From Pseudobdellovibrio exovorus JSS (GTDB lineage: Bacteria > Bdellovibrionota > Bdellovibrionia > Bdellovibrionales > Bdellovibrionaceae): a stretch of DNA of 64,000 bases. Below are positions 28,665 through 37,118 of the stretch, in pieces; position 1 is the stretch's first letter; every line of letters begins with the position of its first letter. The notes below the pieces were generated by a model, which saw only the letters and a list, made by a program, of their open reading frames with translations, was not told the DNA's origin and did no database searches. The stretch covers positions 1,712,248 through 1,776,247 of the forward strand of contig NC_020813.1 in the NCBI RefSeq assembly GCF_000348725.1, read 5' to 3'. The translations under genes and the position numbers were made by a program.

Positions 28665-28692
28665 TACACGAAAATATCATGTAATTGCAAAT
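28657..28692. repeat. Second dyad upstream of hicA
   Basis: Arms TTTGCAATTACA and TGTAATTGCAAA (about 12 bp, ~10-nt gap). The left arm holds the -35 hexamer. Possible second regulator site. Confidence 0.5.
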
Positions 28693-28737
28693 AGTTAGAG
28701 CTGCCGAAAATGACTCTTATAACAATAGACGGATAGT

Positions 28738-29322
28738 CTATCCGAAAATCGGTTTTCTCCCTCTCAATCCGATATCCTCTGGATTCGCCACATAGATCAC
28801 GTGATCGACCCACTGTCCGTCTTCGTACCAGTAGCGCTTTTTAATGCCTTCTTTTTTCATTCCGATAGAACGGGCCAATTTGATAGATTTTTTGTTATCC
28901 AAATTGATTGCCGCTTCTAGACGATTCAACTTCAGATGTTTGAAGCCGATTTTAAGTCCCATGGTGGCCGCTTCTTTTCCAAGCTTTTTACCCCAATGTC
29001 GATTGTAAATCTGATATCCGAAATTCGCGAACTGATGCGTGCTTCTGACGAATATATCGAAATCAACTTGACCAACGATGGCACCCGTCTTTTTTTCAAA
29101 AAGATAATATCGATAATAGTCGTCTACCTTTGCCAACTGCTCGTGCTCTTTCAAAACCTTTTGAAAGATTTTGCGAGTGCATTTGTCAGCTGACAACGGC
29201 GGAGCATCCCATCTGCTTTTCTGCGGCAGTCTATTGACGTAGGCATCAAACCAAACATCATAGTCTTTGGAATTAATAGCTCTTAAAATAAGTCGGCGCG
29301 TTTTAAAAAGACCTCTACGCAT
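28738..29322 (-). CDS. GNAT-family N-acetyltransferase (RimJ/RimL-like)
   Basis: 194 residues. Opens like RimJ/RimL proteins (FKTRRLILRAINSKDYDVW). It has a GNAT core with QIYNRHWGKKLGKEAATMG (acetyl-CoA loop, variant of Q/RxxGxG/A) and NLDNKKSIKLARSIGMKKEG. Acetylates an amine on protein or small molecule; substrate not deducible. GGAAGGA precedes the start. It lies upstream of hicAB on the same strand. Confidence 0.85.
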   Translation of the reverse strand: MRRGLFKTRRLILRAINSKDYDVWFDAYVNRLPQKSRWDAPPLSADKCTRKIFQKVLKEHEQLAKVDDYYRYYLFEKKTGAIVGQVDFDIFVRSTHQFANFGYQIYNRHWGKKLGKEAATMGLKIGFKHLKLNRLEAAINLDNKKSIKLARSIGMKKEGIKKRYWYEDGQWVDHVIYVANPEDIGLRGRKPIFG

Positions 29323-29334
29323 AGAGGGTCCTTC

Positions 29335-29359
29335 CGACCAAAGTTATTGGTCGTTTTTT
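29335..29359 (+). terminator. Plus-strand terminator with no plus-strand gene before it
   Basis: Stem CGACCAA / TTGGTCG, loop AGTTA, then T6, correct for the plus strand only. On the minus strand the same hairpin lies in the acetyltransferase leader, just before its ribosome binding site. Confidence 0.6.
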
Positions 29360-29464
29360 GTTATAAAAAAACATGATTAACCTCAAGTTTGTTATAGATT
29401 AATAAAATACTCTGTATTGTTATACTGTGACTTGAGCAGAAAAATTTGACAGTAATTCAAATAA

Positions 29465-29515
29465 CTAAATAACAGACAAAGAAGACTGCTCAGATTGTGA
29501 ATTTAATTTTTCCAT
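29465..29515 (-). CDS. Probable 16-residue small protein or leader peptide
   Basis: Reading frame MEKLNSQSEQSSLSVI. The ribosome binding site AAAGGAGG is near-perfect, ending 5 nt before the ATG. A promoter (TTGACT-N17-TTAGAT) lies at 29574-29546. It stands 142 nt before the acetyltransferase gene on the same strand, so it may be a stand-alone small gene or a leader. The peptide is Ser/Gln-rich and soluble, not membrane-like. No homologue known to me. Confidence 0.5.
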   Translation of the reverse strand: MEKLNSQSEQSSLSVI

Positions 29516-29545
29516 ACAGACCTCCTTTGATTTTGATCTGGGACT

Positions 29546-29574
29546 ATCTAACTTAGCCGTATTAATGAAGTCAA
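29546..29574 (-). promoter_or_regulatory. Promoter of the 16-codon gene
   Basis: -35 TTGACT (29574-29569), exactly 17 nt, -10 TTAGAT (29551-29546). Predicted start near 29539, ~24 nt before the ATG. Confidence 0.55.
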
Positions 29575-29598
29575 TCTTATCCAAAAAATTTTTGAACT

Positions 29599-30696
29599 TT
29601 AATCCACCTCAAAACTCAACTGATCACTAGGCCGTTTAAATAAGTCTGTGCGCAGTGGGTGGTAGTCTTGTTTGGGGAAATATTTGCGTTTGAAAATTTG
29701 GAAGACTTCGGCGATGTGATCGGCTCGCGCTCCTGTTCCGGTCATGCGGGTTGCAAAGTCGGCATTGTACAGCTTGCCGTTACGGATATCTCGGATGGCG
29801 CTTAAAACCTTTTCTTTTTTTTCGGGAAAGTTGGTTTCAAGCCATTCGCTGAATAGATCTTTTACCGAGTGTGGAAGTCTGACCACGACATTACCGGCAG
29901 ATCTAGCTCCGGCTTTGGCAGCCGCCTCTAAAATGCGTGGAATTTCGTGATCGGTAAGGCCGGGAATAATCGGAGCTACATTTACAAATACAGGTACGCC
30001 CGCCTCGGACAGAATTCGAATGGCTTCTAATCTGCGCTTCGGCGTTGATGTTCGTGGCTCCATCACGCGACCTAAATGATCATCTAATGTGGTAACAGAC
30101 AAAGTCACTGCCGCCAAATTTTCCGAAGCCATCTTAGAAAGAATGTCCACATCACGGGTGACTAAGAAATTTTTTGTAATTAAAGCCACTGGATTTTTAA
30201 ACTCTGCCAAAACTTGTAAGCACTGACGCGTCAGTTGAAGTTTTCTTTCAATGGGTTGATAACAATCCGTCACTCCGCTGGTCATAATCACTTCGGGCTG
30301 CCAACTGCGCTTCATCAGCTCTTTTCTTAACAACTCAGGAGCATTGTATTTAACAAATATCTTGGATTCAAAGTCCAATCCTGCGGATAAATTAAAATAC
30401 TCGTGAGTTGGTCTTGCATAACAATAGATACAACCATGCTCGCAACCTCGATAGACATTCATACTGACCATCTTGCCCATGTCGGGGCTATCATTACGGG
30501 AAAGAATCGATTTCGCACTATCGACCAAAAACTCAGTCTTGAGTGAGGGAATCTCGTTTTCATCGGCGTAGTAATCAGCATCCGTCACATCATAGATACG
30601 CTGGGTTTTATTAAATCGCCCCGACTGATTGCTGACAGCCCCACGTCCTTTTGTTTTTAATAATAGGTCTAAAGATTTTCTTGCTTTTTCACTCAT
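29599..30696 (-). CDS. Radical SAM protein of the SPL-like / PA0069 family
   Basis: 365 residues. The radical SAM motif CEHGCIYCYARPTHEY (CxxxCxxC) binds a 4Fe-4S cluster. The segments VALITKNFLVTRDVDIL and VTLSVTTLDDHLGRVMEPR are typical of the family annotated as PA0069 or Rv2578c-like, related to spore photoproduct lyase. The reaction is unknown in this family; a role in DNA photodamage is only an analogy. Divergent from the copper-type ATPase. Confidence 0.85.
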   Translation of the reverse strand: MSEKARKSLDLLLKTKGRGAVSNQSGRFNKTQRIYDVTDADYYADENEIPSLKTEFLVDSAKSILSRNDSPDMGKMVSMNVYRGCEHGCIYCYARPTHEYFNLSAGLDFESKIFVKYNAPELLRKELMKRSWQPEVIMTSGVTDCYQPIERKLQLTRQCLQVLAEFKNPVALITKNFLVTRDVDILSKMASENLAAVTLSVTTLDDHLGRVMEPRTSTPKRRLEAIRILSEAGVPVFVNVAPIIPGLTDHEIPRILEAAAKAGARSAGNVVVRLPHSVKDLFSEWLETNFPEKKEKVLSAIRDIRNGKLYNADFATRMTGTGARADHIAEVFQIFKRKYFPKQDYHPLRTDLFKRPSDQLSFEVD

Positions 30697-30745
30697 TATT
30701 TACATATAATTTACATACTAAAAACAAGCAATACAAATCAATTTC

Positions 30746-30773
30746 TTGTCACAAAATTTAAGCTCTCTTCGTA
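30746..30773 (+). promoter_or_regulatory. ECF-type promoter element before the copper P-ATPase
   Basis: TTGTCACAA (30746-30754), 15 nt, CGTA (30770-30773). The same element precedes the ECF sigma gene at 40204 and, with a 16-nt spacer, the divergent operon at 40178. It lies 35 nt before the ATPase start codon. Confidence 0.6.
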
Positions 30774-30807
30774 TACTCTATATTGAGCTATACCTAGCGG
30801 AGACTTT

Positions 30808-33174
30808 ATGAGCCATTCAGATCATTCACACCATCATCACTCGCCACCATCGCCAACTTCTGAAAAAGATCCCGTATGTGGGATGACTGTTGAACCCGCA
30901 ACAGCTAAGGGTGGAAGTACGCGCTACAAAGAAAAAAATTTCTACTTCTGTAACCCTAAATGCAAAACTAAATTTGAAGCTGAACCTGAAAAGTACATTT
31001 CCTCAAACACCAATGAAGCGAAGAAAGAGCTAACAACAGCTGAATTGGAATCTATCTACACCTGCCCGATGCATCCAGAAATTCGTCAGAAAGGGCCCGG
31101 TAGTTGTCCTATCTGTGGGATGGCTTTAGAGCCAGAAGAAATTTCTTTGGAGGATGTTGAAAATCCCGAGCTCATTGATTTTACACGACGATTAAAAGTC
31201 AGTATTCCATTGGCAGTTCCTCTTTTACTGTTAGCGATGTCGGACCTGATTCCCGGTCAACCTGTACAACACGCCATCCCCGCATGGTTAAATGCGATAA
31301 TACAGTTTATCTTGGCGACTCCTGTTGTACTTTGGGCAGGACAACCTTTTTTCGAAAGAGGCTGGGCCTCGGTTAAGTCAAAAAACTTCAATATGTTCAC
31401 CTTGATTGCTCTCGGCACCGGTGTTGCTTACCTCTTTAGTTTGGTCGGAACTTTCATTCCTTCTCTTATTCCTGAAAGTTTAAAAATGCACGGAGGCCTT
31501 CCCCCACTTTACTATGAAGCGTCCGCAGTTATTATTACGCTAGTTCTATTGGGACAAGTCCTTGAACTACGTGCTCGCAACCAAACCGGAAATGCAATTC
31601 GTGCACTGCTAGGATTAGCCCCAAAAACTGCACGTAGAATAAAAGCCGATGGTACAGAAGAAGATATTCCCGTTGAACATATTCACTTAGGAAACCTTCT
31701 ACGTGTCAGACCCGGAGAAAAAATTCCTGTGGACGGCACAATCGTAGAAGGTCGAAGCCTTGTTGATGAATCCATGATCACTGGGGAACCCATTCCTTTA
31801 GAAAAACAAATCGGTTCACATGTAACGGGAGCCACTGTCAATGGTACAGGAAGCTTTGTCATGAAAGCTACCAAAGTGGGCTCGGATACACTGTTGTCTC
31901 AAATTGTAAAAATGGTATCCCAAGCACAAAGAAGCCGAGCTCCTATTCAAAAATTAGCCGACACAGTGTCGGGCTATTTTGTTCCAGCGGTCGTTTTAAT
32001 TTCAATCGTGACTGCGCTAATTTGGTATTTTGTCGGTCCAGAGCCTAAACTGACACATGCGATTGTCAATGCCGTCGCGGTACTGATCATCGCCTGCCCG
32101 TGTGCTTTGGGGTTAGCAACTCCGATGTCGATTATGGTGGGCACAGGCAAAGGAGCCAACCTCGGTGTCTTAATTAAAAATGCAGAGGCCTTAGAGAGTT
32201 TAGAGAAGATCACCACTTTGGTTGTCGACAAAACTGGGACTTTAACATTGGGAAAACCGAAGCTAGCGCACGTCAAAACTCTAAATGGATTTGATGAAGC
32301 CACGACTTTGTCTGCTGTTGCTGCTCTTGAAAAATCTAGCGAGCATCCTTTGGCGGAAGCTATCGTCAATGGCGCAGTGGAAAAAGGATTACAAATCCAT
32401 GCGGTTAGCGATTTTGAATCTATCACCGGAATGGGTGTAAAAGGAACTGTGCAAAATCGCCTTGTACTTGTAGGTAACCGCAAACTTCTAGAAAAATTTC
32501 TAGTAGATACAACCGAACTTGTCAGCATCGCAAAAGAACTTCAAAGCACAGGTCATGGAGCTATGCTCGCCGCAATTGATGGAAAACCTGCAGCAGTTAT
32601 TGCCGTCAAAGATCCAATTAAAGAATCTGCAAAACCCGCCATTGCCTATTTTCACTCGAAAAAAGTTCAAGTGGTGATGTTAACCGGAGACAGTCGTCAT
32701 ACGGCCGAAGTGGTGGCCCGTGAAATGGGAATTGATCGCGTTGAGGCGGAAGTGCTTCCTCAACAAAAAAACGAAATCATCAAAAAGCTACAAAGTGAAG
32801 GACACATCGTGGCTATGGCCGGAGACGGGATCAATGATGCCCCCGCCTTGGCGCAAGCCAATGTCGGTGTCGCCATGGGTACAGGCACAGATGTGGCCAT
32901 TGAAAGCGCCAGTGTGACCTTAGTGAAAGGCGATCTGATTGGCATCGTTCGCGCCCACCGACTCAGCCAAGCTACCATGTCCAATATCCGTCAGAATCTA
33001 GTCTTTGCCTTTGGTTACAATATGCTCGGTGTTCCCATCGCGGCGGGCCTTCTTTACCCTGCTTTTGGTATTCTATTGAGCCCAATGCTGGCTAGTTTAG
33101 CAATGAGCCTTAGCTCTGTCTCGGTCGTGGGAAATGCCCTACGCCTTAGGAACCTTAAAATTAGGGAGCATTAA
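30808..33174 (+). CDS. copA: Copper/silver-translocating P1B-type ATPase with YHS and metal-binding N-terminal domains
   Basis: 788 residues. Order: His-rich start, YHS domain (DPVCGMTV...[11 protein letters not shown], ~20-65), heavy-metal-binding domain (YTCPMHPEI...[10 protein letters not shown], ~86-115), then the P-type core. CPC at 430-432, phosphorylation site DKTGT (D474), [13 protein letters not shown], and the Cu(I)-class final segments [11 protein letters not shown] and MSLSSVSVV. No HMA domain. Exports Cu(I), possibly Ag(I), across the inner membrane. Resembles SilP/CopA-type exporters. An ECF-like element upstream ties it to the sigma locus at 40.2 kb. Confidence 0.92.
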   Translation: MSHSDHSHHHHSPPSPTSEKDPVCGMTVEPATAKGGSTRYKEKNFYFCNPKCKTKFEAEPEKYISSNTNEAKKELTTAELESIYTCPMHPEIRQKGPGSCPICGMALEPEEISLEDVENPELIDFTRRLKVSIPLAVPLLLLAMSDLIPGQPVQHAIPAWLNAIIQFILATPVVLWAGQPFFERGWASVKSKNFNMFTLIALGTGVAYLFSLVGTFIPSLIPESLKMHGGLPPLYYEASAVIITLVLLGQVLELRARNQTGNAIRALLGLAPKTARRIKADGTEEDIPVEHIHLGNLLRVRPGEKIPVDGTIVEGRSLVDESMITGEPIPLEKQIGSHVTGATVNGTGSFVMKATKVGSDTLLSQIVKMVSQAQRSRAPIQKLADTVSGYFVPAVVLISIVTALIWYFVGPEPKLTHAIVNAVAVLIIACPCALGLATPMSIMVGTGKGANLGVLIKNAEALESLEKITTLVVDKTGTLTLGKPKLAHVKTLNGFDEATTLSAVAALEKSSEHPLAEAIVNGAVEKGLQIHAVSDFESITGMGVKGTVQNRLVLVGNRKLLEKFLVDTTELVSIAKELQSTGHGAMLAAIDGKPAAVIAVKDPIKESAKPAIAYFHSKKVQVVMLTGDSRHTAEVVAREMGIDRVEAEVLPQQKNEIIKKLQSEGHIVAMAGDGINDAPALAQANVGVAMGTGTDVAIESASVTLVKGDLIGIVRAHRLSQATMSNIRQNLVFAFGYNMLGVPIAAGLLYPAFGILLSPMLASLAMSLSSVSVVGNALRLRNLKIREH

Positions 33175-33213
33175 TTGTTAATTTTTCTAATTTTATCGAA
33201 ATAGAGTGAAACT

Positions 33214-33233
33214 ACTGGCAGCTTGCCGCCAGT
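33214..33233. repeat. Hairpin between copA and the helicase
   Basis: ACTGGC / GCCAGT arms around AGCTTGCC, with no T-tract close by. Possible weak terminator or mRNA-end hairpin. Confidence 0.35.
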
Positions 33234-33278
33234 ATCTATATATTCCTTTTTGTAATCTTTACTTAAAGGACTCTCGAC

Positions 33279-34604
33279 ATGAAAACGTTTTCTGATTTTG
33301 GTTTATTGCCTTCAATTCTTAAAACTCTAAAAGCTCAGAAAATTTTTGTACCTACAGAAATTCAAAGTAATACCATTCCTTTGACGATGTCAGGACAATC
33401 AACAGTTGGCGTTTCTGAAACTGGCAGTGGAAAAACATTAGCTTACGCACTGCCTATGCTGCATTTACTGAAGACATTGGAAAATGAAGGCCGTCCTGTA
33501 ACTGATACAGCCGCTCCGCGCGGAATCGTGATGGTTCCTTCCCGTGAATTAGGGGAACAGGTTTCGAAAGTTTTTAAAACATTCACCCATGATACACGCG
33601 TTCGCGTCCGCCCTGCCTTGGGTGGTATGGAGTTCGAGCATGCTCGTCGTAATGTCAGTGGTCCATTTGAAATTCTACTGGCAACGCCGGGGCGACTGGC
33701 ACAACTGATTTCGAAAGACTTAATCTACTTACATGATGTCCGCATGCTCGTTTTCGATGAAGCCGATCAAATGCTTGATAAAGGTTTTTTAGAAGACTCA
33801 CAAGCTATCGTTGATATTTGCCCTGAAGACACCACTCTGGCTTTGTTTTCAGCAACTGTTTCCACAACCGTGCAAGCTCTGATTAACTCTATTTTTACAA
33901 AAGCAGAAGTTGTTCGCAGCAGTGGCAGTGGAAAAACGGCGAAGAAGTTAATAACTAAAAATGAAACCGTCATTGATGGTATACGCTGGCCTATATTTGA
34001 AAGATACCTAAAACAAAAAGTAGAAGGTGGAACTATTGTCTTCACGAATACCCGTGAGCAATGTGATAAACTAGCTCAGCTTATCACGGAAAAAGGTTAT
34101 CAATGCCTCGTCTACCGCGGAGAAATGGACAAAGGTGAACGCCGCACTAATTTGAAAAAGTTCCGTACAGGAGAAATCGATATTCTTGTTTCAACAGACC
34201 TTGCAGCTCGCGGTTTGGATATTGAACACGTAGGACGAGTTATCAACTATCACCTGCCTCAACAGAAAGAAAACTACCTCCACCGCGCAGGACGTACGGC
34301 GCGCGCAGGACGCTCGGGACTTGTGGTCAACCTTGTCACAGAAAGAGATCTGAATCTGATCGCTAATATCGAAGGAAAAGGTCAATCCCCGAAAGAGCTC
34401 AAGAAACGCTTTCAAGATAAATCTGGAAAGCGCCTGCATGTGACCGAAGAGCAGCGTAAACCGCGTCCAACAAAGTTAGCTACAGGAAAGGCTACAACCG
34501 GAAAACCTAGTAAACCGAAAAGAAGTGCTCCTCCGAAGTTTAAACCTAAGCCAAAACCTTCTGATGCCACTATGCTGAAGATTCACGGACGCATTAAACG
34601 ATAA
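33279..34604 (+). CDS. DEAD-box ATP-dependent RNA helicase
   Basis: 441 residues. Motifs in order: Q-motif region (PTEIQ), I (ETGSGKT), Ia (PSRELGEQ), Ib (TPGRL), II (DEAD), III (SAT), IV (IVFTNTREQ), V (TDLAARGLD), VI (HRAGRTARAGR). The C-terminal tail is Lys/Pro-rich, suited to RNA binding. Unwinds short RNA duplexes in ribosome assembly or mRNA decay. Cannot be assigned to RhlE, SrmB or CsdA by eye. Confidence 0.95.
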   Translation: MKTFSDFGLLPSILKTLKAQKIFVPTEIQSNTIPLTMSGQSTVGVSETGSGKTLAYALPMLHLLKTLENEGRPVTDTAAPRGIVMVPSRELGEQVSKVFKTFTHDTRVRVRPALGGMEFEHARRNVSGPFEILLATPGRLAQLISKDLIYLHDVRMLVFDEADQMLDKGFLEDSQAIVDICPEDTTLALFSATVSTTVQALINSIFTKAEVVRSSGSGKTAKKLITKNETVIDGIRWPIFERYLKQKVEGGTIVFTNTREQCDKLAQLITEKGYQCLVYRGEMDKGERRTNLKKFRTGEIDILVSTDLAARGLDIEHVGRVINYHLPQQKENYLHRAGRTARAGRSGLVVNLVTERDLNLIANIEGKGQSPKELKKRFQDKSGKRLHVTEEQRKPRPTKLATGKATTGKPSKPKRSAPPKFKPKPKPSDATMLKIHGRIKR

Positions 34605-34718
34605 AGACCTTTTGATTCTATAACTTTTACAACGCCTCTTTAGAAAAATCGTCACTAGTGCTAAGACACTAATGATAAAACACTAACGAATGTTCTATTT
34701 AAACAAAAGGGGCTCTAC

Positions 34719-35069
34719 ATGAAGACTGTTATTGCATTTCTGATGTTGTCTATTTCAATCAACGCGGCTGCAGGGACACTGGTTTGTAAAGGATTCGAAA
34801 CCAAAACTGTTCTTAGTTATAACGAAACCTACTCGGATGAGTCAGGAACCGTTGCCGAAATCTGGGACCGTGAATACGAAAAAGCACAATATGCAGACCT
34901 CTTCAATGCCTTTATCAGCAATAAAACTGTCGAACAATTAATTGAAAAAGGTGTTATTCGCGGCAATGCTTCTAATGCAAAATTCAAATTAGATTTAAAT
35001 AAGAACACATTAGAAGTCACCACTCGCGGAACAACAATTAAAGATATCGTAAAGTGTGAGTACAGATAA
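34719..35069 (+). CDS. Small exported protein of unknown function
   Basis: 116 residues with a clear signal peptide (cut near NAAAG). The mature protein of ~97 residues has two cysteines, near each end (LVCKGF and VKCEYR), likely one disulfide. Preceded by AAGG-rich leader sequence. No family recognised. Confidence 0.6.
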   Translation: MKTVIAFLMLSISINAAAGTLVCKGFETKTVLSYNETYSDESGTVAEIWDREYEKAQYADLFNAFISNKTVEQLIEKGVIRGNASNAKFKLDLNKNTLEVTTRGTTIKDIVKCEYR

Positions 35070-35092
35070 CGAATTAACTTCATCCCTCTTTC

Positions 35093-35150
35093 AGCTCCTC
35101 TACATCTAACCTCTACATCTAAGAGGAGCTATTAAGAGGAGCTATTTTTT
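35093..35150 (+). terminator. Terminator with duplicated 3' arm
   Basis: AGCTCCTCT (35093-35101) can pair with either of two AGAGGAGCT copies (35122-35130, 35135-35143). The second is followed by a T6 run. It overlaps the stop codon of the convergent hydrolase gene. Confidence 0.7.
35097..35146. repeat. Two adjacent 13-nt tandem duplications
   Basis: CCTCTACATCTAA occurs twice back to back (35097-35109, 35110-35122), then AAGAGGAGCTATT twice (35121-35133, 35134-35146). All copies are exact, implying recent slippage. Confidence 0.9.
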
Positions 35151-35951
35151 CTCTTTCAGAAACTCTTCAACAGCACTTAAAATTTCGTCTGTCTTTTCCC
35201 GATGAGGCACGTGCCCACAATCGTTGATAATAAGCTTCTTAGAGCTACCGCCGCTCCACTGGGTTATCATCTCGGGAAACTGCAATGATCCATATTCATC
35301 GCGGTCACCATGAATGGCCAACAACGGACAATTTACCTGCGATAAAACTTCCTTCAAATTCCACGTAGAAAACTCAGCTGACAACCAAATATCTGTCCAT
35401 GCTCGCAGGACTCTTTCAGTTTTACTGCCGTGGTATTTCTGTAGGCGTGAAAGTTCACTTGGGTTGGAAAAGCTCGTCTTCGCTGCCGAAATACCCTCTA
35501 GCGTCAACTGTTCAACAAATGCCTGTGTGGACTCAGTGATAACTGCGACGCAAGACTCTTCTGATTGAGTAGACACGTACGCCGCACAGCTCGCCGCCAT
35601 TGCTCCGCCCACACTATGGCCGAAAGCCACGAACTGTTGTAAATTTAATTGCTCCCGAACATACGGAAAAAAATAAGCGGCCTCTTCTTGAATAAAATCT
35701 GTGTGTGGTTCTTCTTCATAGGCATCAGATTGCCCGAAGCCCAAACGATCATAGGCAATGACTGTCCTTTTGGACTTGTGGGACAATAACTCAGGAAAAC
35801 TCCGCCATAACTGAACACAACCAAGTGAATCATGAAACAATACAATTGGTGCTAATTCTGATGCTACTGGTGCAGCCTCTGTTGACACAGAACGTGCAAA
35901 CAGCTTCCCTTTAGGAGTTTGTATCCAATGATCGTGAGTAATAGCGCTCAT
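35142..35951 (-). CDS. Alpha/beta-hydrolase
   Basis: 269 residues of the alpha/beta-hydrolase fold: oxyanion segment LFHDSLGC, AYDRLGFGQSD, nucleophile elbow GHSVGG, acid DxDE in IHGDRDEYGSL and His in CGHVPHREK. No signal peptide, so cytoplasmic. Substrate unknown; esterase or ring-cleavage hydrolase-like. Confidence 0.85.
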   Translation of the reverse strand: MSAITHDHWIQTPKGKLFARSVSTEAAPVASELAPIVLFHDSLGCVQLWRSFPELLSHKSKRTVIAYDRLGFGQSDAYEEEPHTDFIQEEAAYFFPYVREQLNLQQFVAFGHSVGGAMAASCAAYVSTQSEESCVAVITESTQAFVEQLTLEGISAAKTSFSNPSELSRLQKYHGSKTERVLRAWTDIWLSAEFSTWNLKEVLSQVNCPLLAIHGDRDEYGSLQFPEMITQWSGGSSKKLIINDCGHVPHREKTDEILSAVEEFLKEKK

Positions 35952-36000
35952 GAAACCTCAAGACAAATCTTGCTCATGTCTTATCGTTTAATAATTAATC

Positions 36001-36504
36001 TTAATGCAGATCGGCCGCTTCACCTTTTAAACTGGAATCCCAATGCTGAACGGCCTTCCCGTCTTTGATTCTCCACATATCAAACCAGGTTGTAGTATAT
36101 GACTTTTTCGGATCGTTCTTGTCTTTAACTGTTCGCACAAAGGCCACAGTGACTAAGTCATCTTCTGCGGTCACAGCTACTACTTTATACTTTTGAATTT
36201 TCTTTGGAATACGTGTTGGTTTAACCTTTAAAACTTCAGTAAAAAACTTTACAACAGAATCTCTTCCTGAAGCGGCATTGGGGTTATGTTGAATATACTC
36301 TTCTGAGATATATTTATCGGCTAAGTTCCAGTTGTTGGCTTCTAACAAATCACGGATAATGAAATACACCACTTGTTTGTTGGCATGTAATTTCGGATCT
36401 GCACTTGTAAATAGCTTCTCGATATCTGGCGCTGGTGTCACGGCCTCTTGCGCACTCACCCCTAACTGCAGTAACAAAATAAATCCAAATACTATTTTTT
36501 TCAT
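36001..36504 (-). CDS. Exported SnoaL-like (NTF2-fold) protein
   Basis: 167 residues. Signal peptide of ~18 residues (cut after VSAQ or similar). The rest matches the SnoaL-like polyketide-cyclase-type fold: YISEEYIQHNP, GRDSVVKFF, and the end WDMWRIKDGKAVQHWD-like segment. Often seen in proteins of unknown role with a small-molecule pocket. Confidence 0.75.
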   Translation of the reverse strand: MKKIVFGFILLLQLGVSAQEAVTPAPDIEKLFTSADPKLHANKQVVYFIIRDLLEANNWNLADKYISEEYIQHNPNAASGRDSVVKFFTEVLKVKPTRIPKKIQKYKVVAVTAEDDLVTVAFVRTVKDKNDPKKSYTTTWFDMWRIKDGKAVQHWDSSLKGEAADLH

Positions 36505-36523
36505 AAAAACTCCCTTTTTGTGA

Positions 36524-36868
36524 CTATAGTAATTTCGCGCCGTTTGGCACGTTTCTTTCTGTCGTGGCTAAGACAACAGATTGATCTTCCAGATAAAATC
36601 CCGTTGTTAAAACTTCAGAAATAAAATTTGCTATTTGTCGTGGTTTAAAGTTAACGACACAAATAACCTGCTTACCCACCAATTGCTCTGGCGTATAGTT
36701 TTGCGTGATTTGTGCTGAGCTGTTTTTAATGCCGAAATCGCCAAGATCAATTTTTAGTTTATATGCAGGTTTTTTTGCTTCAGGAAAAAGCCTCGCCTCA
36801 AGAATAGTTCCCACCCGAATATCGACTTTTACGAAATCATCCCACGATATAAAATCCTGTGTACTCAT
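36524..36868 (-). CDS. csaA: CsaA-type tRNA-binding-domain protein
   Basis: 114 residues from MSTQDF. A single tRNA-binding OB fold: [58 protein letters not shown], and VPNGAKL at the end. CsaA binds tRNA and has chaperone-like, secretion-related activity in Bacillus. I trimmed 23 residues from the longer open frame because the family starts here. Stands alone. Confidence 0.88.
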   Translation of the reverse strand: MSTQDFISWDDFVKVDIRVGTILEARLFPEAKKPAYKLKIDLGDFGIKNSSAQITQNYTPEQLVGKQVICVVNFKPRQIANFISEVLTTGFYLEDQSVVLATTERNVPNGAKLL

Positions 36869-36937
36869 CTTGTTATTAGAACTCACTCTGCATATTTTTT
36901 TAACCATATTTTCAGAAGATGCGTAATAGTTGTTCAT

Positions 36938-37118
36938 TTGACATCATGGCTATTTATCTGTTTAATTAACGCCATGGACGATGACCCCGGCGGTGCCAGG
37001 TGCACCACTGCATATACATCAAAAGTCTGTGATCTATTTCAAATTATTAACGCTTCGAATGCGTTGATCTTCTTTTGCCTTACAACAATTAAAGAAATTA
37101 AAGTTAGGAATTTAATCC
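36938..37118. other. Intergenic region upstream of the CNNM/CBS gene
   Basis: 181 nt. AGGAA at 37106-37110 serves the next gene. A 62-codon frame here overlaps that gene's start and has no ribosome binding site. I see no promoter strong enough to call. Confidence 0.3.

Noticed and set aside
30746-30776. CueR-type copper promoter (long spacer) before copA
   Set aside because: A TTGTCA and TATACT pair with a 20-nt spacer exists, but the CueR dyad (ACCTTCC/GGAAGGT) is missing. The ECF-type reading explains the site better.
31974-32528. 184-codon minus-strand frame inside copA
   Set aside because: Shadow of copA; no ribosome binding site and no recognisable domain.
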